The notes: generated by a model from the sequence alone, not told the origin. A stretch of DNA of 64,000 nucleotides from Berberis thunbergii (GCA_003290165.1 QNQO01000457.1:620001-684000); one strand, 5' to 3'. Positions 1 through 12,123 are shown, numbered from the stretch's first letter. A program made the numbers and translations.

Positions 1-330
1 GCAAGGAAAATCTATTCCTAACAGGAAATTGTTATCATACTATTTTCCTTGTCCCGCAAAGAGAACTATCATGTTTTAACCAAACAAGGTAAACCTACTC
101 CTAATAGGAAAGTATTTCCTATATCACTTTCCTCATCTCACAACGAACTTATTCTAACTTCCTAATTCATTTAGGAAACTTTCCTTGCCTTAATTGAAAA
201 GGAAACCTAATTCAAATAGGAAAATTTCCTTGTCCTAATTGGTCAAGGAAACTTTTACCGAACAAGAAAACTTTCTTTGTCCGAATTAAAGAAACCTTAT
301 CAAAATAGGAAAATTTCCATAATTAACCAC
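1..330. repeat. degenerate AGGAAA/TTTCCT-rich repeat
   Basis: The words TAGGAAA, TTTCCT and CCTTGTCC recur every 30-50 bases in varied spacing, giving a loose repeat with no exact period. It looks like decayed minisatellite or transposon internal sequence. No coding potential is visible. It begins at the window edge, so its true extent is unknown. Confidence 0.4.
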
Positions 331-1554
331 TAAGCTCCTAAAGGAAGATATTCATATATTATTGGGTGAGGATGTGAGGCAAACAGATAACCATCGACAA
401 TGATGTCTCTTTATTACGCTTTCTTGTGTGTGGATCTTGTTCAAAATCAAAGTCCATACAAAGAAGACAAATTAGAAAAGCACGGGCTTCTCAAATGCAT
501 TTAAAATCACAAGGAAAATAGAGGTAAGGACATGAGGCCTAGCTTTCAAGAAACTCTGAAACAAATCTCAATACAAAGATCTAACCAATAATTAATGTGA
601 GTTGCTGCCCGTCCAAACATGAAAATCCATATAGTCTATAGCAACCCCAGTATCTGTTCAACTAATTTTCCACAGCCACCCAAAGATTTCTATTTGCTTC
701 ATAAGCACACATGCCTTTGGAGAAAGATTTTAGACCGTGAGTTTGTTTAGTTCACCGCAAACCGTTAAGAAATTATTCCCTCTCGCAATGATTTTAAAAT
801 GACGGTCATTTTAATCGAATATACAGTTAGCTTAACAGCTTCCATTAAAATAAATGGTGATAAACCCTGCCGTTGTTCCATTTAAAAAAAATGTTTATAA
901 CAAATAGATATGTATAAGGGTATGTGCACCTTTTACTTGACAGACTAAATCTTAAAATATTCATAACCCTCCTCCAAAGCAACTCGACTTTTTTATATGA
1001 CAGAAGCTTGATTGTATGGCACATTGGAAAGAATCCAAGATTATCATTTTTTGAAGCACGCTATGATGAAGAATTGTGTCTCAACTGTTCCTTTCTCACT
1101 GAGAAAGATCAAATCAATAATGTGTCTTTCAGTTGTAATTTGTTACACAAAACAAGCTCATAGGAAACTAGTTTAGACTTTTAGTTCAAAGTAATCTAAT
1201 TTTGTAGTTCAAGTTAAATCTCATCCTTAATATTCTAGTTGTCCAAATACAACATTCAATCTCAAGTTCAAACCAAAAGAAAATAATGCCCTGAGATCAG
1301 ATAGACACTATTAATGGAACCTCTTCAAAGTTTCGACCATCAGAAAACTCAATTTGATTATTTTCATCCTTTCTACAATCAAATATTGGAAAATATTAAA
1401 TCCTTTTATAGTCTAAAGACACATTACAGCAAAATGCGGTTATGTTACCATACACCACTATTTTAAAAGGCGATTGATGCGAAGTGATAAAAATCGCTTC
1501 AGTGCGTATAATTAGCACTATGATTGTTCTTATTCTTTTAACACCTCAACCACT
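331..1554. other. unassigned non-coding stretch
   Basis: I see no gene, RNA or recognisable transposon end here. The one open stretch, 924-1163 on the plus strand, has no recognisable motif. If the FIP37-like gene to the right is real, this interval would lie inside one of its introns. Confidence 0.4.
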
Positions 1555-2010
1555 TGTTATCAAGGATGCACGGACACGGATACGACACGCCGACTCAACA
1601 ATTTCCAAAAAATTAGGACTCGGGGACACGTTGACACGTCACATTATTTTTTTAATGTCATATAAACATAAAGAATAATATAATATAATAAATTGCCTTC
1701 CTACGAGTGTCTTCATCTTTGTTGCAAGTAAAAAAAAAAGCATGAAGAAGAAAAAACTTAGAGAAGAAGAGGTGCAAAAGGCAGAGAAGATGATTATTTG
1801 CACATATCTAAAAGTAAAAAATAAAACAAAGTCAATTGTCTAGTCTTGACTGTGTACTAACCAAGTTTCAGGTTTATCGGAGGCGTGTCAAACACGTTGA
1901 CCACATTAACCATGTGTCTGATACCTGCCAACACGTTGACCAAGAGTCCGAGACATATCGGAGGCGTCGAGCGAATGTCGTGTCGGACACGGATACAAGT
2001 TTTTCAAAGA
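1555..2010. repeat. GACACG-rich dispersed repeat
   Basis: Two arms share GGACACGGATAC (near 1571 and 1985) and are rich in GACACG and ACACGTTGAC words. Between them is an AT-rich core with an A-run near 1730. This CG-rich composition stands out from the surrounding AT-rich DNA. Repeats of this type are common in plant genomes, but I cannot name the family. Confidence 0.4.
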
Positions 2011-2139
2011 GTTTGTGCTTCCTTGCTTTTATGATTGGTTCATGTTATCTCTTTCCTTAATGATTGTTTCATATTATTTTTTAGTTTACGATAATTTTTA
2101 TTTTTTCATCATTTTTCTTTTCCCTAAAAAGTCAAGGTG

Positions 2140-2200
2140 TATGAAAAGTCGAGGCGTACGCCTCAATTCGCCGCTTCGCACTGAGAAAAGTCTCAGTATT
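2140..2200. repeat. GAGGCGTACGCCTC palindrome in a GC-rich patch
   Basis: A perfect 14-base palindrome lies at 2151-2164 inside a short GC-rich patch. Nothing connects it to a gene. It may be the core of an old short dispersed repeat. Confidence 0.4.
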
Positions 2201-2401
2201 GGAAAGAAATTTTTAAAACATTGCCATGCACCATATTTTTCAATTGTGCGCAATCTCCCTTCGAGTAAGATAACGAACAACACATGATCTATCTATGATT
2301 ACATGTATTCCTTCTTATTTTTCATAGGGGAAAAATAAAATAAAATAAAATAAAATAAATGTAAACCACAAAAATAAAGAGAGCAGGGATAGTGGAGATA
2401 C

Positions 2402-2957
2402 CTTTTTAGAGCCAAGAAGATCATCCTCATCATCGTCAATATCTCCAAAGTTTCTTTTGGTACCTTAAAAACAAAAGCATACGAGTATAAAGGAAAAATC
2501 TAGGAATTATGAGGACATTTGGTTAATATAGTTATAGTAATTTGGCTTATTGTTGTTAGTTTAGTTCAGTTTAGTTTGGCTTGTTTTTATCACTTTTGGA
2601 TGGAAAGGAGGTAATTGTGATGGATTGAGTTAGTCATTTTAATTAATTGTTAGGTTATTTATAATGAGTATAAAGTTTTAATACATATTTCATTTGACGT
2701 TCGCATAATTTATAGTTTATAATAATCTTCTTTCTGTATGGAAAAGAAACATGGAAATTGAAGAACCTGAGCGTCGAGTTTGAGTTGAAGGAAATTGGCC
2801 ACCGAAGTCATCCTCCTAAAAACAATCAGAGAAAAACCAGAGAGAGAATAGAAGAAAGAAAACCAAAATTAGCCATAGAAAAGAAGAAGAAGAGACTGAA
2901 TAATAATACTAATAAACTTCCGAGACTTACGTCGTCATTGTGAGTGCGAGAAGCCAT
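2402..2957 (-). CDS. partial gene, probable FIP37-like (WTAP family) 5' exons
   Basis: Two exon-like segments are visible on the minus strand. The first (2931-2957) reads MASRTHNDD and ends at a GTAAG donor. The second (2402 to about 2464) reads RNFGDIDDDEDDLLGSKK and ends at a GTATCT donor. A basic residue followed by FGD-x-x-DDEDD-x-x-GS is characteristic of the N-terminus of plant FIP37, the WTAP homologue in the nuclear m6A methyltransferase complex. The next expected exon is not seen down to position 1, so the gene either continues beyond the window through a long repeat-filled intron or is a truncated fragment. The simplest join of the two exons is out of phase, so a small exon between them may have been missed or the copy may be broken. 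AAACCCTAG-type sequence lies upstream of the start. The identification rests on one short acidic motif. Confidence 0.42.
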
Positions 2958-3365
2958 TAGATCGCAAAACCCTAGAATGCCAAAACCACTATTCTTTGTC
3001 TTCTTTTTCTTTCTTTGCAGAAACTTGAAAGAATCCCAGTTGCAGTATTACAAGTTTACAACACGCTTGCGCTCCAATCCCTTCTTTTTTTTCTTCTCTG
3101 TATCAATCAGACAGATTGATTTCAACAACAAGGTCAACTTTTCGGATTTGCAACTGCTTAAGCGAGAAACGCCAATCAACGTGGGGTGCGTGCATCTCAA
3201 GACAGATCTTCTCGGGGCAAACCCCCCATTTGGAGCCTCTATCGTCCTAAGGTTATCTAATTAACATTCTCCTCATGAACACTATGGGCTTTTTTAAAAG
3301 TTGGTTGGCTCATAATAGCATCCGATGCTTCACCCCAAATCCCTCAATTTCTCAATTTCTTTTTG
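2958..3365. promoter_or_regulatory. possible 5' flank of the FIP37-like gene
   Basis: This interval lies between the predicted start codon and the end of MULE-1. It contains an AAACCCTAG word, common in 5' regions of plant housekeeping genes, and pyrimidine-rich tracts. No TATA box can be placed with confidence. If the gene is real, MULE-1 inserted within about 400 bases of its start. Confidence 0.25.
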
Positions 3366-3466
3366 GGGTTAATTGTAATTTCTCATATTCAGCTTTATCT
3401 CCAATTAACATTCATATTACACATTTTCCCTCAGACTACTAGTCAACGTGTATTGACTGTCAAGGC
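3366..3466. repeat. MULE-1 left terminal inverted repeat
   Basis: Matches the reverse complement of about 9030-9145 through the blocks GGGTTAATTG, ATATTCAGCTTT and AGTCAAC, with small indels. The right copy has about ten extra bases near its end. Confidence 0.8.
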
Positions 3467-3933
3467 ACATGCTAGCTTCAAAAATGTCATATTTTACTGT
3501 CCAAAAATACCCTTTAATGATCTGAAGGCTGATATTCAAAGTTTATGCAATTAAAATCGAGGCCTGAGATTCAAACTTTCACTAAGACATTGGGATAATC
3601 CGCCAACTCCTCCTTCACCACCACCGTCTCCACTTCACCACCAATAACTCTCACCTCTGTTGCAGGTCATCTTCATCATCTGTTAGGTCAATTTTGTTCC
3701 AGAGGGCAAAGTTAAATTCAAATTTATTTTAATGAATTAAGTTTCTGCCAGTAATATATTTTAAGGGGTTAAGTTACTGGTAATTAACAACACTTAATTG
3801 ATTTTCTTGCGGATCCCATGGTGTCACAAGCACAATCAAACAAGTGAATAGGAAGTTTGAAGTAGACAAGTTTTTGAAATAGTACATGTACATTGGATGT
3901 TAAAGCACAATGTAAATTTATTGGATATTCATT
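3467..3933. other. MULE-1 internal non-coding region
   Basis: A CCACC-rich patch near 3600-3660 is followed by AT-rich sequence. No open frame of interest is seen. The opposite-strand zinc-knuckle gene found at the equivalent end of MULE-2 is not present here. Confidence 0.35.
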
Positions 3934-4243
3934 CACTACACCAAATTGGCACTTTTGTAACAACTCTCAAAACAGTATCACTTTTGAGATGTTATAATCC
4001 AACAAACAATTTCAAATCAAAACTAAATTTAGTCAAAAAAATAAAAAACAGTAACACAAAAAAATGATACAATAAGTTGGATCAACATGAATAGTATCAC
4101 TTTTATAACTATACTTTTCATGGTGATACTATTATCGTATCATTTTATTTGTGAAAATGTGTAAAATTGTTAGGTGGATTGTTACACTTCAAAAGTAATA
4201 TTGTTTTTGGGGTTGTTACAAAAAATGTCAATTTGGTGTAGTG
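3934..4243. mobile_element. CACTA-type MITE nested in MULE-1
   Basis: A 310-base element with ends CACTACACCAAATTG and CAATTTGGTGTAGTG, inverted copies continuing into a GTAACAAC block. It is flanked by ATT on both sides (3931-3933 and 4244-4246), the 3-base duplication expected for CACTA elements. Its ends resemble those of the large CACTA element at 15551-20732, so that family could have mobilised it. It has no coding capacity. It inserted into a short local duplication (ATTGGATGTT words on both flanks). Confidence 0.85.
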
Positions 4244-4849
4244 ATTGGATGTTCTTGCAACAAAGTTTGATGTTCTTGCAACAATGTAAATTCATTTTAT
4301 GTTCATTGGATGTTAATAGCACATTGTGATCAAATGTCTTAACATCATTGCAAAAACCTGATATAACACAATGCAATTCAATCGACACAACATCATTGCA
4401 ATTCAAAACTTGACATAGCACGTTCAAGCATCAATAAGCAATTTTGCAATTTAAAACCTAACATAGCATTTTCAAGCATCAATAAGCAACTTGACACAAC
4501 ATCCTTGTAAAAACTTGAATTTACACACATCAAAAAATCTGACATTAAATATCATTTAGTACCTAAAAACCTGAATTGCATAAGCCTAAATTTATTAGCA
4601 ACAATAACCAACTTGAATTTACAAGCATTCAATAACATTCAGTACCTAACAACCCCATGTCTATCATACCAACAAGCATTCAATACCATTAAACAGAACT
4701 TGCAATCAACACAAGTGATCAGTTAGTGTATCATACTAACACAAGTTTGAGATAATATTCCATCAGAAAACAAAAAATGATAATGTCAATAAACCAAAAA
4801 AATTGTCTTTCGCTAATTGTTTTCACCAAAATGAGAATGTCAATATGCA
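4244..4849. other. MULE-1 3' non-coding region
   Basis: AT-rich sequence with repeated TTGCAA, AACATCATTG and AACATAGCA words, giving a weak tandem texture at 4250-4520. No gene is seen. It is downstream of the transposase reading frame. Confidence 0.35.
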
Positions 4850-7800
4850 GGTCATCTCCAGGACCCCCTAGGTCTCCAACTGCTTTGTCCCCTTGCAAAT
4901 TGAGTTTGTCCCCTCTTGTCCCTACCATTCTCACGCTGAAACACTAAATTAAATGGTTGCCTCGTTGGTGGGCGTTGAACTTCTTGTGCAAATGGCTGAG
5001 TTGTGAACATGGTATCCTGGTTGTTGTGTAAAGTTGGAACTCTAGGCATCTCAAGCTAAAAGTTTGGTGGTTGTGGAGGACATGTGGACATTTCCTTTGG
5101 AGGTTTATCGTTTCCTCTTCCACTAGTAGTCCTTGCACCCCTTAGCTTGTTCTTTCTTACCCTCATGCATTTAGGCATCTTAGATGTCTATCCATCCTCA
5201 GCAGTCTGCTCCCTATGAGGGTTTTTACAGGTTCTACTGTTGTGACTCTCTCTTCCACACTTTTTGCTACTATTGAATTCCTTGTGAACATCCTCATCTT
5301 CATCTCTTCTCCTTTGTCTCTTAGGTCTCCCTAGTCCTCTTTTACTAGAGGTGGCAACACAAAGTGTCTTGGCTGCTACATCAAAATTCTAATCAGACAT
5401 GAAAATAAGCAAAGGATTGTAGTACACACAAGCAATGAAGATAAAATTTCATCTCATTCATGCATATTTCTTATGCTCACAATGCCCCTAGAATATGCTT
5501 CCACTAGGCCTTCACAGAATGATAGGGGCTGCAGTACCTACATAAAATGGAAATAAGTATGGGAACAAGATTATATAAGTAGATATAGTCACTGAGAAAA
5601 CTTATACTATTCTACCCACTAAGGTTTCTGATTGACTAGAGTCGAGACTCTATGCACACATATGATGCATGTGAGCTCCCATTGTCTATAGTCACAATAT
5701 CTAATAGATGTCTTGACTCTATACCTATCACCAGTGTCATTATGTTGCACTGTGATGAAACCATCACTAGACCCAAACATCCTGAATTGGTTCTTTATTT
5801 CCTTGTACTTGTCAACTAGCTTCTGAGCCCTAGGTACTAACTCATTGATGTCCCAAGTGCTACTTTTTACCCTTTCTTCATACATAAGCATCATGACAAG
5901 CATGTAATAGTCATCAATGAACTTGCAAATTGGTTTGTTCCTTAGGTGAATGATCCACTCATTGAAGTTTTCACTAAAATTGTTAGTGAGGTGCTTTGAG
6001 CATATCCCAATGTCAAAATAGGTCATACACCAGCTCTTCACATCCCTATCAACCAACCACTTATGAGTCATTGGATTAGCTTCCTTAATTTTTTTCAAGT
6101 GGGAGACACGCTCAAACTCTTTGTATGCCCTAGCAGCCTTCCAACTTAGTTTCATCAATAAAGTCCCACCAAAATCATCATTTTTAAAGTTTGTGTACAT
6201 ATGCCTAAAACAGAATCTATGATCTGAATCTGGAAAGAGTTGTTTCACTTCTTCAATCAGGCATTTCTGCTGGTCATAGATAAAGGCCATCTTCCCTACA
6301 TGCATCTTGAATTGCATCTCAATTATGCTCAAGAAGGTGTACCAAGTCTGGTAGCATTTTGACTAAAAAATGTAGATGGCCAATGAAAACAAACCATTGT
6401 TGCCATCCAAAGCTTTGGCTGACAAATAGAAACTCCCATATTTGGTTTTCACAAAGCACCCATCCAAACCCACCAAGGGTCTACATCCATGCTGCCAACC
6501 AAGTAGACTAGCAGAAAAAGTCAAATACAAGTCTGTGAACATTTGATCTTCATTACTTGTTGAGCATGTAGCAATGCTTCCTGGGTTAGCTGTCAACAAC
6601 TCCATGCAACAAGAAGGGGCCATCTTGTAACTGTCCTCATAGCTACCAATTATTTTTGCCATCGGTTTCTGTTTTTCCCTCCACCCTACATGGTAGGTGA
6701 CTTCAACAGTGTTACCCTTGTATGTTTGTTTGACAAGGGAATCAGGTGTGAGAGATTGGAAGTGTGTATTAAACATGGACTCACATTCCTTAGCAACAAA
6801 CCTAGCATCCCCCATATGGTGTTTCCCATCAACAATCCCCAGACATGTGTGTTGTTGCTTCATGATCCTAACATTGATGGTGTGCCCATCTTTGTTTCTT
6901 GCTGCATAGCAATGCCATTTGCAGTCTTCATCCGTACACTTACTTAAAAGCTCGTCAAGATCATTCTTCTTAAATCTCAACATAAACTTCTTTCTTACTG
7001 CATATTTCCTCAACCAAAACCTAGCATCATCTACTGTGGGTCATTCCTTCCCAACCTCCAAGACCCATTCCTCATCCTCATAGTGAGCCTCATGATCACT
7101 CTCATCCCCATAAACATTCTCAGCCTCAACCACAAAATCAGCATGCACAGCTGGAGGTGCCTCATTTTCAGTGTTATGGCCTGAATGGTACTCCTCTTCT
7201 ACTGGAAGATCATCTAGCTCAACAAACTCAGATGGATCTGCTTCAGATGGACCTCCAAGATGGCCTTGGGCTTGTTCATGGGTTGGTTCCTCATCGGGTC
7301 CCTGTGGTACTACATCAGGTAGGTCTTCATCTAGCTCTTTTTCACTCAACTCATCATATAATTTCACTCTTGTCATACTTGACTTTATCTATTTCTTGCT
7401 ACTTTCTTTACTACCCTGGCCCTCCCCCTGTTCATTTCTTAGCACAACCACCATATTTCCTTGGAGAATACCAATCACTAGGTTTACTCTTCCTTGGGGT
7501 TGAAACCTTCCTCCTAGTCCAAGACCTTTTGGCCCTGCATTCAGGCCTCAAATGAATTTTATTAGGAAGGGTGAGTTGTGTTACAGGGGCAGAGTCTACA
7601 TCAACTATAGGTGGGGTTGAAATTGGTTCAGACTCCATTACACTAATCCCAGGAGTGTTGTGTTTCATACTTGTGCTGCCACTTTAATTTCAACAAACAC
7701 ATGCAAAACATCATTGCCATCAATGTCTGCATGGGTCCAAAAATACATTAAGTCTTTATCATTGGTAATGTCCACTCTCACTCCATTCTCCACACAGGTA

Positions 7801-8776
7801 AAGGTAAGTGTTGCTCCAAGGGTTAAGGCATACTTATGTGGGTTGGGGATAGTTTAAAGGATTCTCTTGTTTAACTTATCCCAATTCAAGTATTCCCCAT
7901 GCACTTATACAAACTCTATAGATAACTCATCTTTATAATCACTAACCTTCCACAAACCAGAGATCTCTACAATCTTACTCCACTTTCCATTGAAATGGAT
8001 CACTAAGTTCCAGACTTTCGGTTCTTGTCCCCATTTACCATTGCTGCAATGACACCAATTAAAAAGATGAAAACAAAAGACTGAAAACAGACAAACGAAA
8101 CAAAATTATACCATTTTCACTGATGCAAACAAAACAAAACAGACAAACAAAACAAAATCTAGTTCTTGATGAATACTATAGGAAACAAACAAAACCATGC
8201 AATCAAACGTGAATAGTAAACTGAAACCAGAAGACAAATACAACATATATAACATCAAAAATCCAAAATGAACACTGTGACTGATTCATGGAAGCACCAA
8301 CCACTAGCAACACTAAATCACTTTTAGAAACAACATTTTCACTGATGCAAACAACAACCACCAAATAAACAGTGGAGAAGCCCAAAATTGTGTAAATGAA
8401 CAAAATACTAATAAAATCATACCATTCACACCATCCATTCAAACATGCACTACATATAGAAGCACTAAAATGAAAACCCTAAAATATCAAATAAGACTTA
8501 CAATATATCACGCCAATGAACAGAAGGAGGTTTCACGTCCTCTTCAGTGTCCGAATGAGTGAAATCTTGCCTCAGATTTAGCTCATTATCGCTTGGAATC
8601 TGACTGAAGAAGTCATTAAAATCACTGAACGAATTGCAATCGTCCCAGTGTATGCTAGAAGTAGTACTCCCATCATCATCGCTGCTACTGATAGTGATTT
8701 TGACACTGAAAACAACCTTCTTCCCCTTATTCGTTTTGGGTTTCCTCTTCTTCGTTTCGGTATTACGCTTATTCAT
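4850..8776 (-). pseudogene. MULE transposase (mudrA-like), degenerate
   Basis: Exon 1 is 8502-8776 (GTAAGT donor), the intron 8044-8501, and exon 2 starts at 8043 with NGKWGQE. In order there is an N-terminal domain, an acidic stretch (7041-7376), a zinc-finger-like region with CKWHCYAARNKDGHT and the MULE catalytic domain. LVGLDGCFVKTKYG carries the first acidic residue, FIYDQQKCLIEE the second, and CFRHMYTNFK the conserved C..H block. A SWIM-type motif (RQWELTCIICVH, near 5650) and a C-terminal knuckle with CGRESHNSRTC (near 5260) follow. In-frame stops lie near 7040, 7380-7430 and 6360, and others interrupt the C-terminus, so no full-length enzyme can be made. The family excises and re-inserts DNA between TIRs. 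The closest relative in the window is the transposase at 50982-54960. Confidence 0.85.
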
Positions 8777-9029
8777 TTCGGTGAGAAATCAGGCATAGTG
8801 AAAACGCGAGGAGAGAGGAGAAACGAAACAGAGAGAATGAAAACGGAGGGAGTTTTCCGTCCACTGTCCTTCTCTTCAATGGTACAAGCTAACGGGTAGT
8901 AATCCCTAGCCGTCCATGTGCATGGTTCAGGTAACAGACGGTTGGGATTAACATGTTATCACATCAGGCATGATAAACACGTGAAGGGCAATTTTGTCAT
9001 GTAAAATAGACAGAATGGTGGCACGTGAG

Positions 9030-9145
9030 GTGTTTGATAGTCAAGGCATGTTGACTGATAGTCTTAGGGGAAAAGTGCAATATGAATGTTAATTGGGGGC
9101 AAAGCTGAATATGCTATATATTATAGGGGAAATTGCAATTAACCC
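9030..9145. repeat. MULE-1 right terminal inverted repeat
   Basis: Inverted partner of 3366-3466. It precedes the transposase start codon by about 250 bases and so probably contained its promoter. Confidence 0.8.
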
Positions 9146-10189
9146 TTTTTACTAGAAGTTAGAGCTACACCTACTGTTTGCACGAAAAGCTAATAACTTT
9201 ATTAAATTTCTTATTAATAAATTATTTATTAAAATAATATGTATTTAGTATTAAGTTTTGTTCGGTATTTTTAGTATTTCAAAGCTTGGACCAAAACCGT
9301 ACAATCTCAATTTGGTATCGTTTGGTACCAAAACTGAACTAGCAAAAATACATTTGTTCGGTTTGGGATCGAGACAATATGGCACTATTCTAGTTCAATT
9401 TTAGTTTCGGGAAAATATGCCCACCCCTAAGTTTGACCTCACATTCTATCTTATAATCAATTTGTGTGCTTTCAAATAAGTAATGTGCGTCCTAGATGAA
9501 GTCCATTGCTAGCCAAATTTGGGCAAAATTATAAAACATGCTTTTTTTTTTCTTTTTTGCTAAACCAAACGTTTCATACCGAAACCCAAATCAAATTAAT
9601 TTGTTACAAGTCTAACCACATTATGGCCTTCAAAATTTGATTGTCTAGGAATACAAATAAATGAGCTAGAGTTTTGGATAATGTCCACCAAAGCTGAAAT
9701 GAAAGCAAATTATCCCCAACTAAGGTGATGTCTACATCCCCGAAATACTCGCACACATCCAAACAATCCATGTGGTAATAAGTCTTATACCACCCTTGTT
9801 GTTGTCCATAGTATACCTTGTATTGACACCACTAGTTCTGCTTCTAAGTTGCTCAAGATGGTTGTTCCAAGTTCTCCACCTGCGTCAGAGATTATTTGTC
9901 CTTCACGAATATTATGAATTTTTCTAATTACATCAAATTTAGATTTCAATAGAAAATGAGCTTGGGAGTTCGTGGGCTCATTTGCTAGTTGTCATTTCTT
10001 ACTTGTAAAATTAGATAGGATTGCAGTATATCTAAGAGTTATAACGAAATTTCCCCCAAATGAACAATGGAGGAACTTTAAAATGTTATTACCTGATTTT
10101 CCTTTCCAAGTTTGCCCTTCCAACTTTATGGTATTTACAAGAAAATCAACAAGTCGGTAAAAAGTGAAAATGGATGTTTATGTCATTTA
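9146..10189. other. unassigned, with weak retroelement-like remnant
   Basis: 9260-9430 has GGTTCGG/GGTACC words and ends CCCACCCCTA, like old plant hAT-type repeats. On the minus strand at about 9600-9950 a broken frame contains short motifs (EAELVVSIQ, IPRQSNFEGH) faintly like the RNase H tail of plant LINEs. This is too weak to annotate. Nothing else is seen. Confidence 0.25.
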
Positions 10190-10619
10190 AATGAAAACAC
10201 TATTAAACATTTTTACTATTTTACCCTTACATATTTAAATAATTTACAATAATAATAAGCTCCTATAAACAATCATTAATTATATCTAAGCCCTTAACGT
10301 CGTTTATTTGAAGTCGTTTATTTATTTATGAATTATAAAAAGACCCTTACATCTAACTTTTAGATTTTTCATTTTGCCCTCAACATTTCATATTTTTACA
10401 ATCAAAATCAGCCCCTCTGAAACATTAATTAATTATGCCTATGCCTCTAATATAAATTATTGAAGCCGCTTATTTATTTATAAACTGACATAGGCTTTTA
10501 AATCATATGTAATTATTTTGTTTAGAAATTCAATAATAAGTTTTTTTATTGAATTGTTGTAATAAAATTAAAAAAATACCGAATATTCATGCGCACGTAG
10601 AGCGCAACGACACCCATAG
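10190..10619. repeat. minisatellite with Helitron-like 3' end (copy 1)
   Basis: Two or more diverged units of about 150 bases share ATTAATTATATCTAAGCCC, CATCTAACTTTT and TTTACAATCAAAA. The same family occurs at 47367-47893. The array ends in an AT-rich tail, then a short hairpin (GCGC at 10591-10594 and 10602-10605), ten bases, and ATAG. That geometry is typical of Helitron 3' ends, although the canonical end is CTRR rather than ATAG. Likely the 3' part of a non-autonomous Helitron. Confidence 0.5.
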
Positions 10620-10960
10620 TCCTCATTAATAGATACTATGAATATCTATCTCACAAATCAGCTAGGTGTTTTACCATTCATAATGAGTTGGAGGCACAAG
10701 AGGGGTAAGATTTAGAGTTGAGGAAAATGTTGAGGGTTGAGATTCATTTTCTATAATGGTATGATAGTAAATATGAAATATGTAGAAAGGCAAAAGAAAA
10801 GAAACATAAAATTTAAAATGAAGGGGTGGAATGTAAATACGGCGAAAATAGCAAAATTTGTATATTATTTTTTCTCAAAATTAAAATTGTTATAACTATC
10901 TACTTAATTGTTGAATTTTGGTAAACTCGGTATAATTAAAATGTATTTTTGAAAATCGTT
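10620..10960. repeat. Helitron-like repeat family 2, diverged copy
   Basis: Shares GTTTTACCATTCATAATG, AGATTCATTTTCTATAATG and TTGAATTTTGGTAAACTCGG with the two copies at 33955-35480. It starts directly after the copy-1 minisatellite, with TC following the ATAG end, as in head-to-tail Helitron arrays. Non-coding. Confidence 0.5.
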
Positions 10961-11379
10961 CTAATGAAACCAAAGTTTAGAATGGAAAAAAAATAAAAAT
11001 TGTGGTAAACAAAGTTTTGAATGGAAAAAAATAAATAAAAATTGTGGTAAAGTTTTCCACATAATTTTTTTTCCACTGTTTGATTGCAAATTATTTTTTC
11101 AATGATAAATTTGTTTTAGGCCTATATCAAATAAATTGAACATGCACCATATAAACACAAAAACATTGAAGATGTGCTACACATTAACATTGAAGTCTTG
11201 TAAGTGATGTAAGTCAACTAAAAACATACAAAAATTGTCTTAATAACCAACTTTCCTTACTAACCACTCTTATTTTTCTTTAGGGTTTAGGATAAGTGCG
11301 GATCAAAATTGGTTTCTTCCCAAACAAGTCTAGAGTATCTAAGACCCTCGTTCTTGAGATGTTTGGAACAACTCTTAAA
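10961..11379. other. AT-rich stretch with a short tandem duplication
   Basis: A unit of about 43 bases containing GAATGGAAAAAAA and AAATTGTGGTAAA is repeated twice at 10975-11060. No gene is seen. Confidence 0.4.
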
Positions 11380-11760
11380 CTTGAAGTCAATCGATCCCAA
11401 TTGTTTCTCTTTAACGAGTTAGCGACCTCTTAGATTGCATCCACCAACATATTGAGTTTGAAATTGAACTCTTCATTAGATAACAACCTCTTATGTTTTT
11501 TAGAAGATACGGGACGATTATTGGATGAAGATCCAAAAGAGCTAACATGGTCATCCAAGTCCACGATTTGTCATCACTAACATCATCTGTTACATACACA
11601 AACAAAATTTTAGTATTATTTGTCACATAATACAATTTTTCCAGCAATGTATAAAAATCTAACAACGATTTAAATATCATATGCAATTTTAGATGTATGA
11701 TGGATGCAACATTCAAAACACATAATACTAGAAAAGTTTGATTTTCCAAATATTACAAAT
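11380..11760 (-). pseudogene. coding-like fragment, possibly transposon Myb/SANT ORF remnant
   Basis: One minus-strand frame reads NRPVSSKKHKRLLSNEEF and then FNFKLNMLVDAI, stop, EVANSLKRNNWDRL. The pattern (basic serine-rich stretch, then FN-x-x-x-x-x-L-x-x-AI) recalls the C-terminal region of Myb/SANT-like proteins of PIF/Harbinger transposons. A stop interrupts it and no start or partner transposase is visible. I do not assign a function. It could equally be a host fragment. Confidence 0.25.
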
Positions 11761-12092
11761 ACTAATTTTGAAAACATGCACAAAAGACCAAGTATGACAT
11801 GCAAGTGGATGGATGTCATGTGCTTCTATAGCCCTATTCCTAGTATCATGGTCATTACCAATTACAACTTCCCATTTTTTATAATGGGGAAAAGGTTTGT
11901 TTCGCAAATTCTGGCCTACTCTGGAATCTTATCAGCTAGCAGTAAGACAGTCTCTTGGAAGACTGTACATGAACAATGTCCTACTGAAGGTATCTCAAAC
12001 TGGAATTAGATATGAAACGCTTATCTAAGAAAACAAAACTTTCTGAAACTGTATATGCTCTGTACAAATTTTGTTTTATTTGATCCAACAAC

Positions 12093-12123
<31 letters not shown>

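Larger units (their letters stand above)
3366..9145 (-). mobile_element. MULE-1, Mutator-like element with long TIRs
   Basis: The left end beginning GGGTTAATTG and the right end finishing CAATTAACCC are inverted copies over roughly 100 bases. They share the blocks ATATTCAGCTTT, CCAATTAACATTCATATT and AGTCAAC. Between them, on the minus strand, is a broken MULE transposase. Long TIRs with a MULE transposase define the Mutator superfamily. No exact 9-base target duplication is visible: the flanks are T-rich and differ. The left third (3500-4850) holds no transposase, only AT-rich sequence and a nested CACTA-type MITE. Several in-frame stops make it non-autonomous now. Confidence 0.85.

Noticed and set aside
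7157..7555. Plus-strand frames of 110-132 codons opposite the MULE-1 transposase
   Set aside because: They are antisense shadows of the acidic transposase linker, with unnatural leucine/serine-rich composition.
3357..9154. 9-base target duplication around MULE-1
   Set aside because: The flanks are TTCTTTTTG and TTTTTACTA. They are only T-rich, not identical, so I do not claim a duplication.
9600..9950. LINE RNase H remnant on the minus strand
   Set aside because: Only two short, weak motifs in a broken frame, and no adjacent reverse transcriptase.
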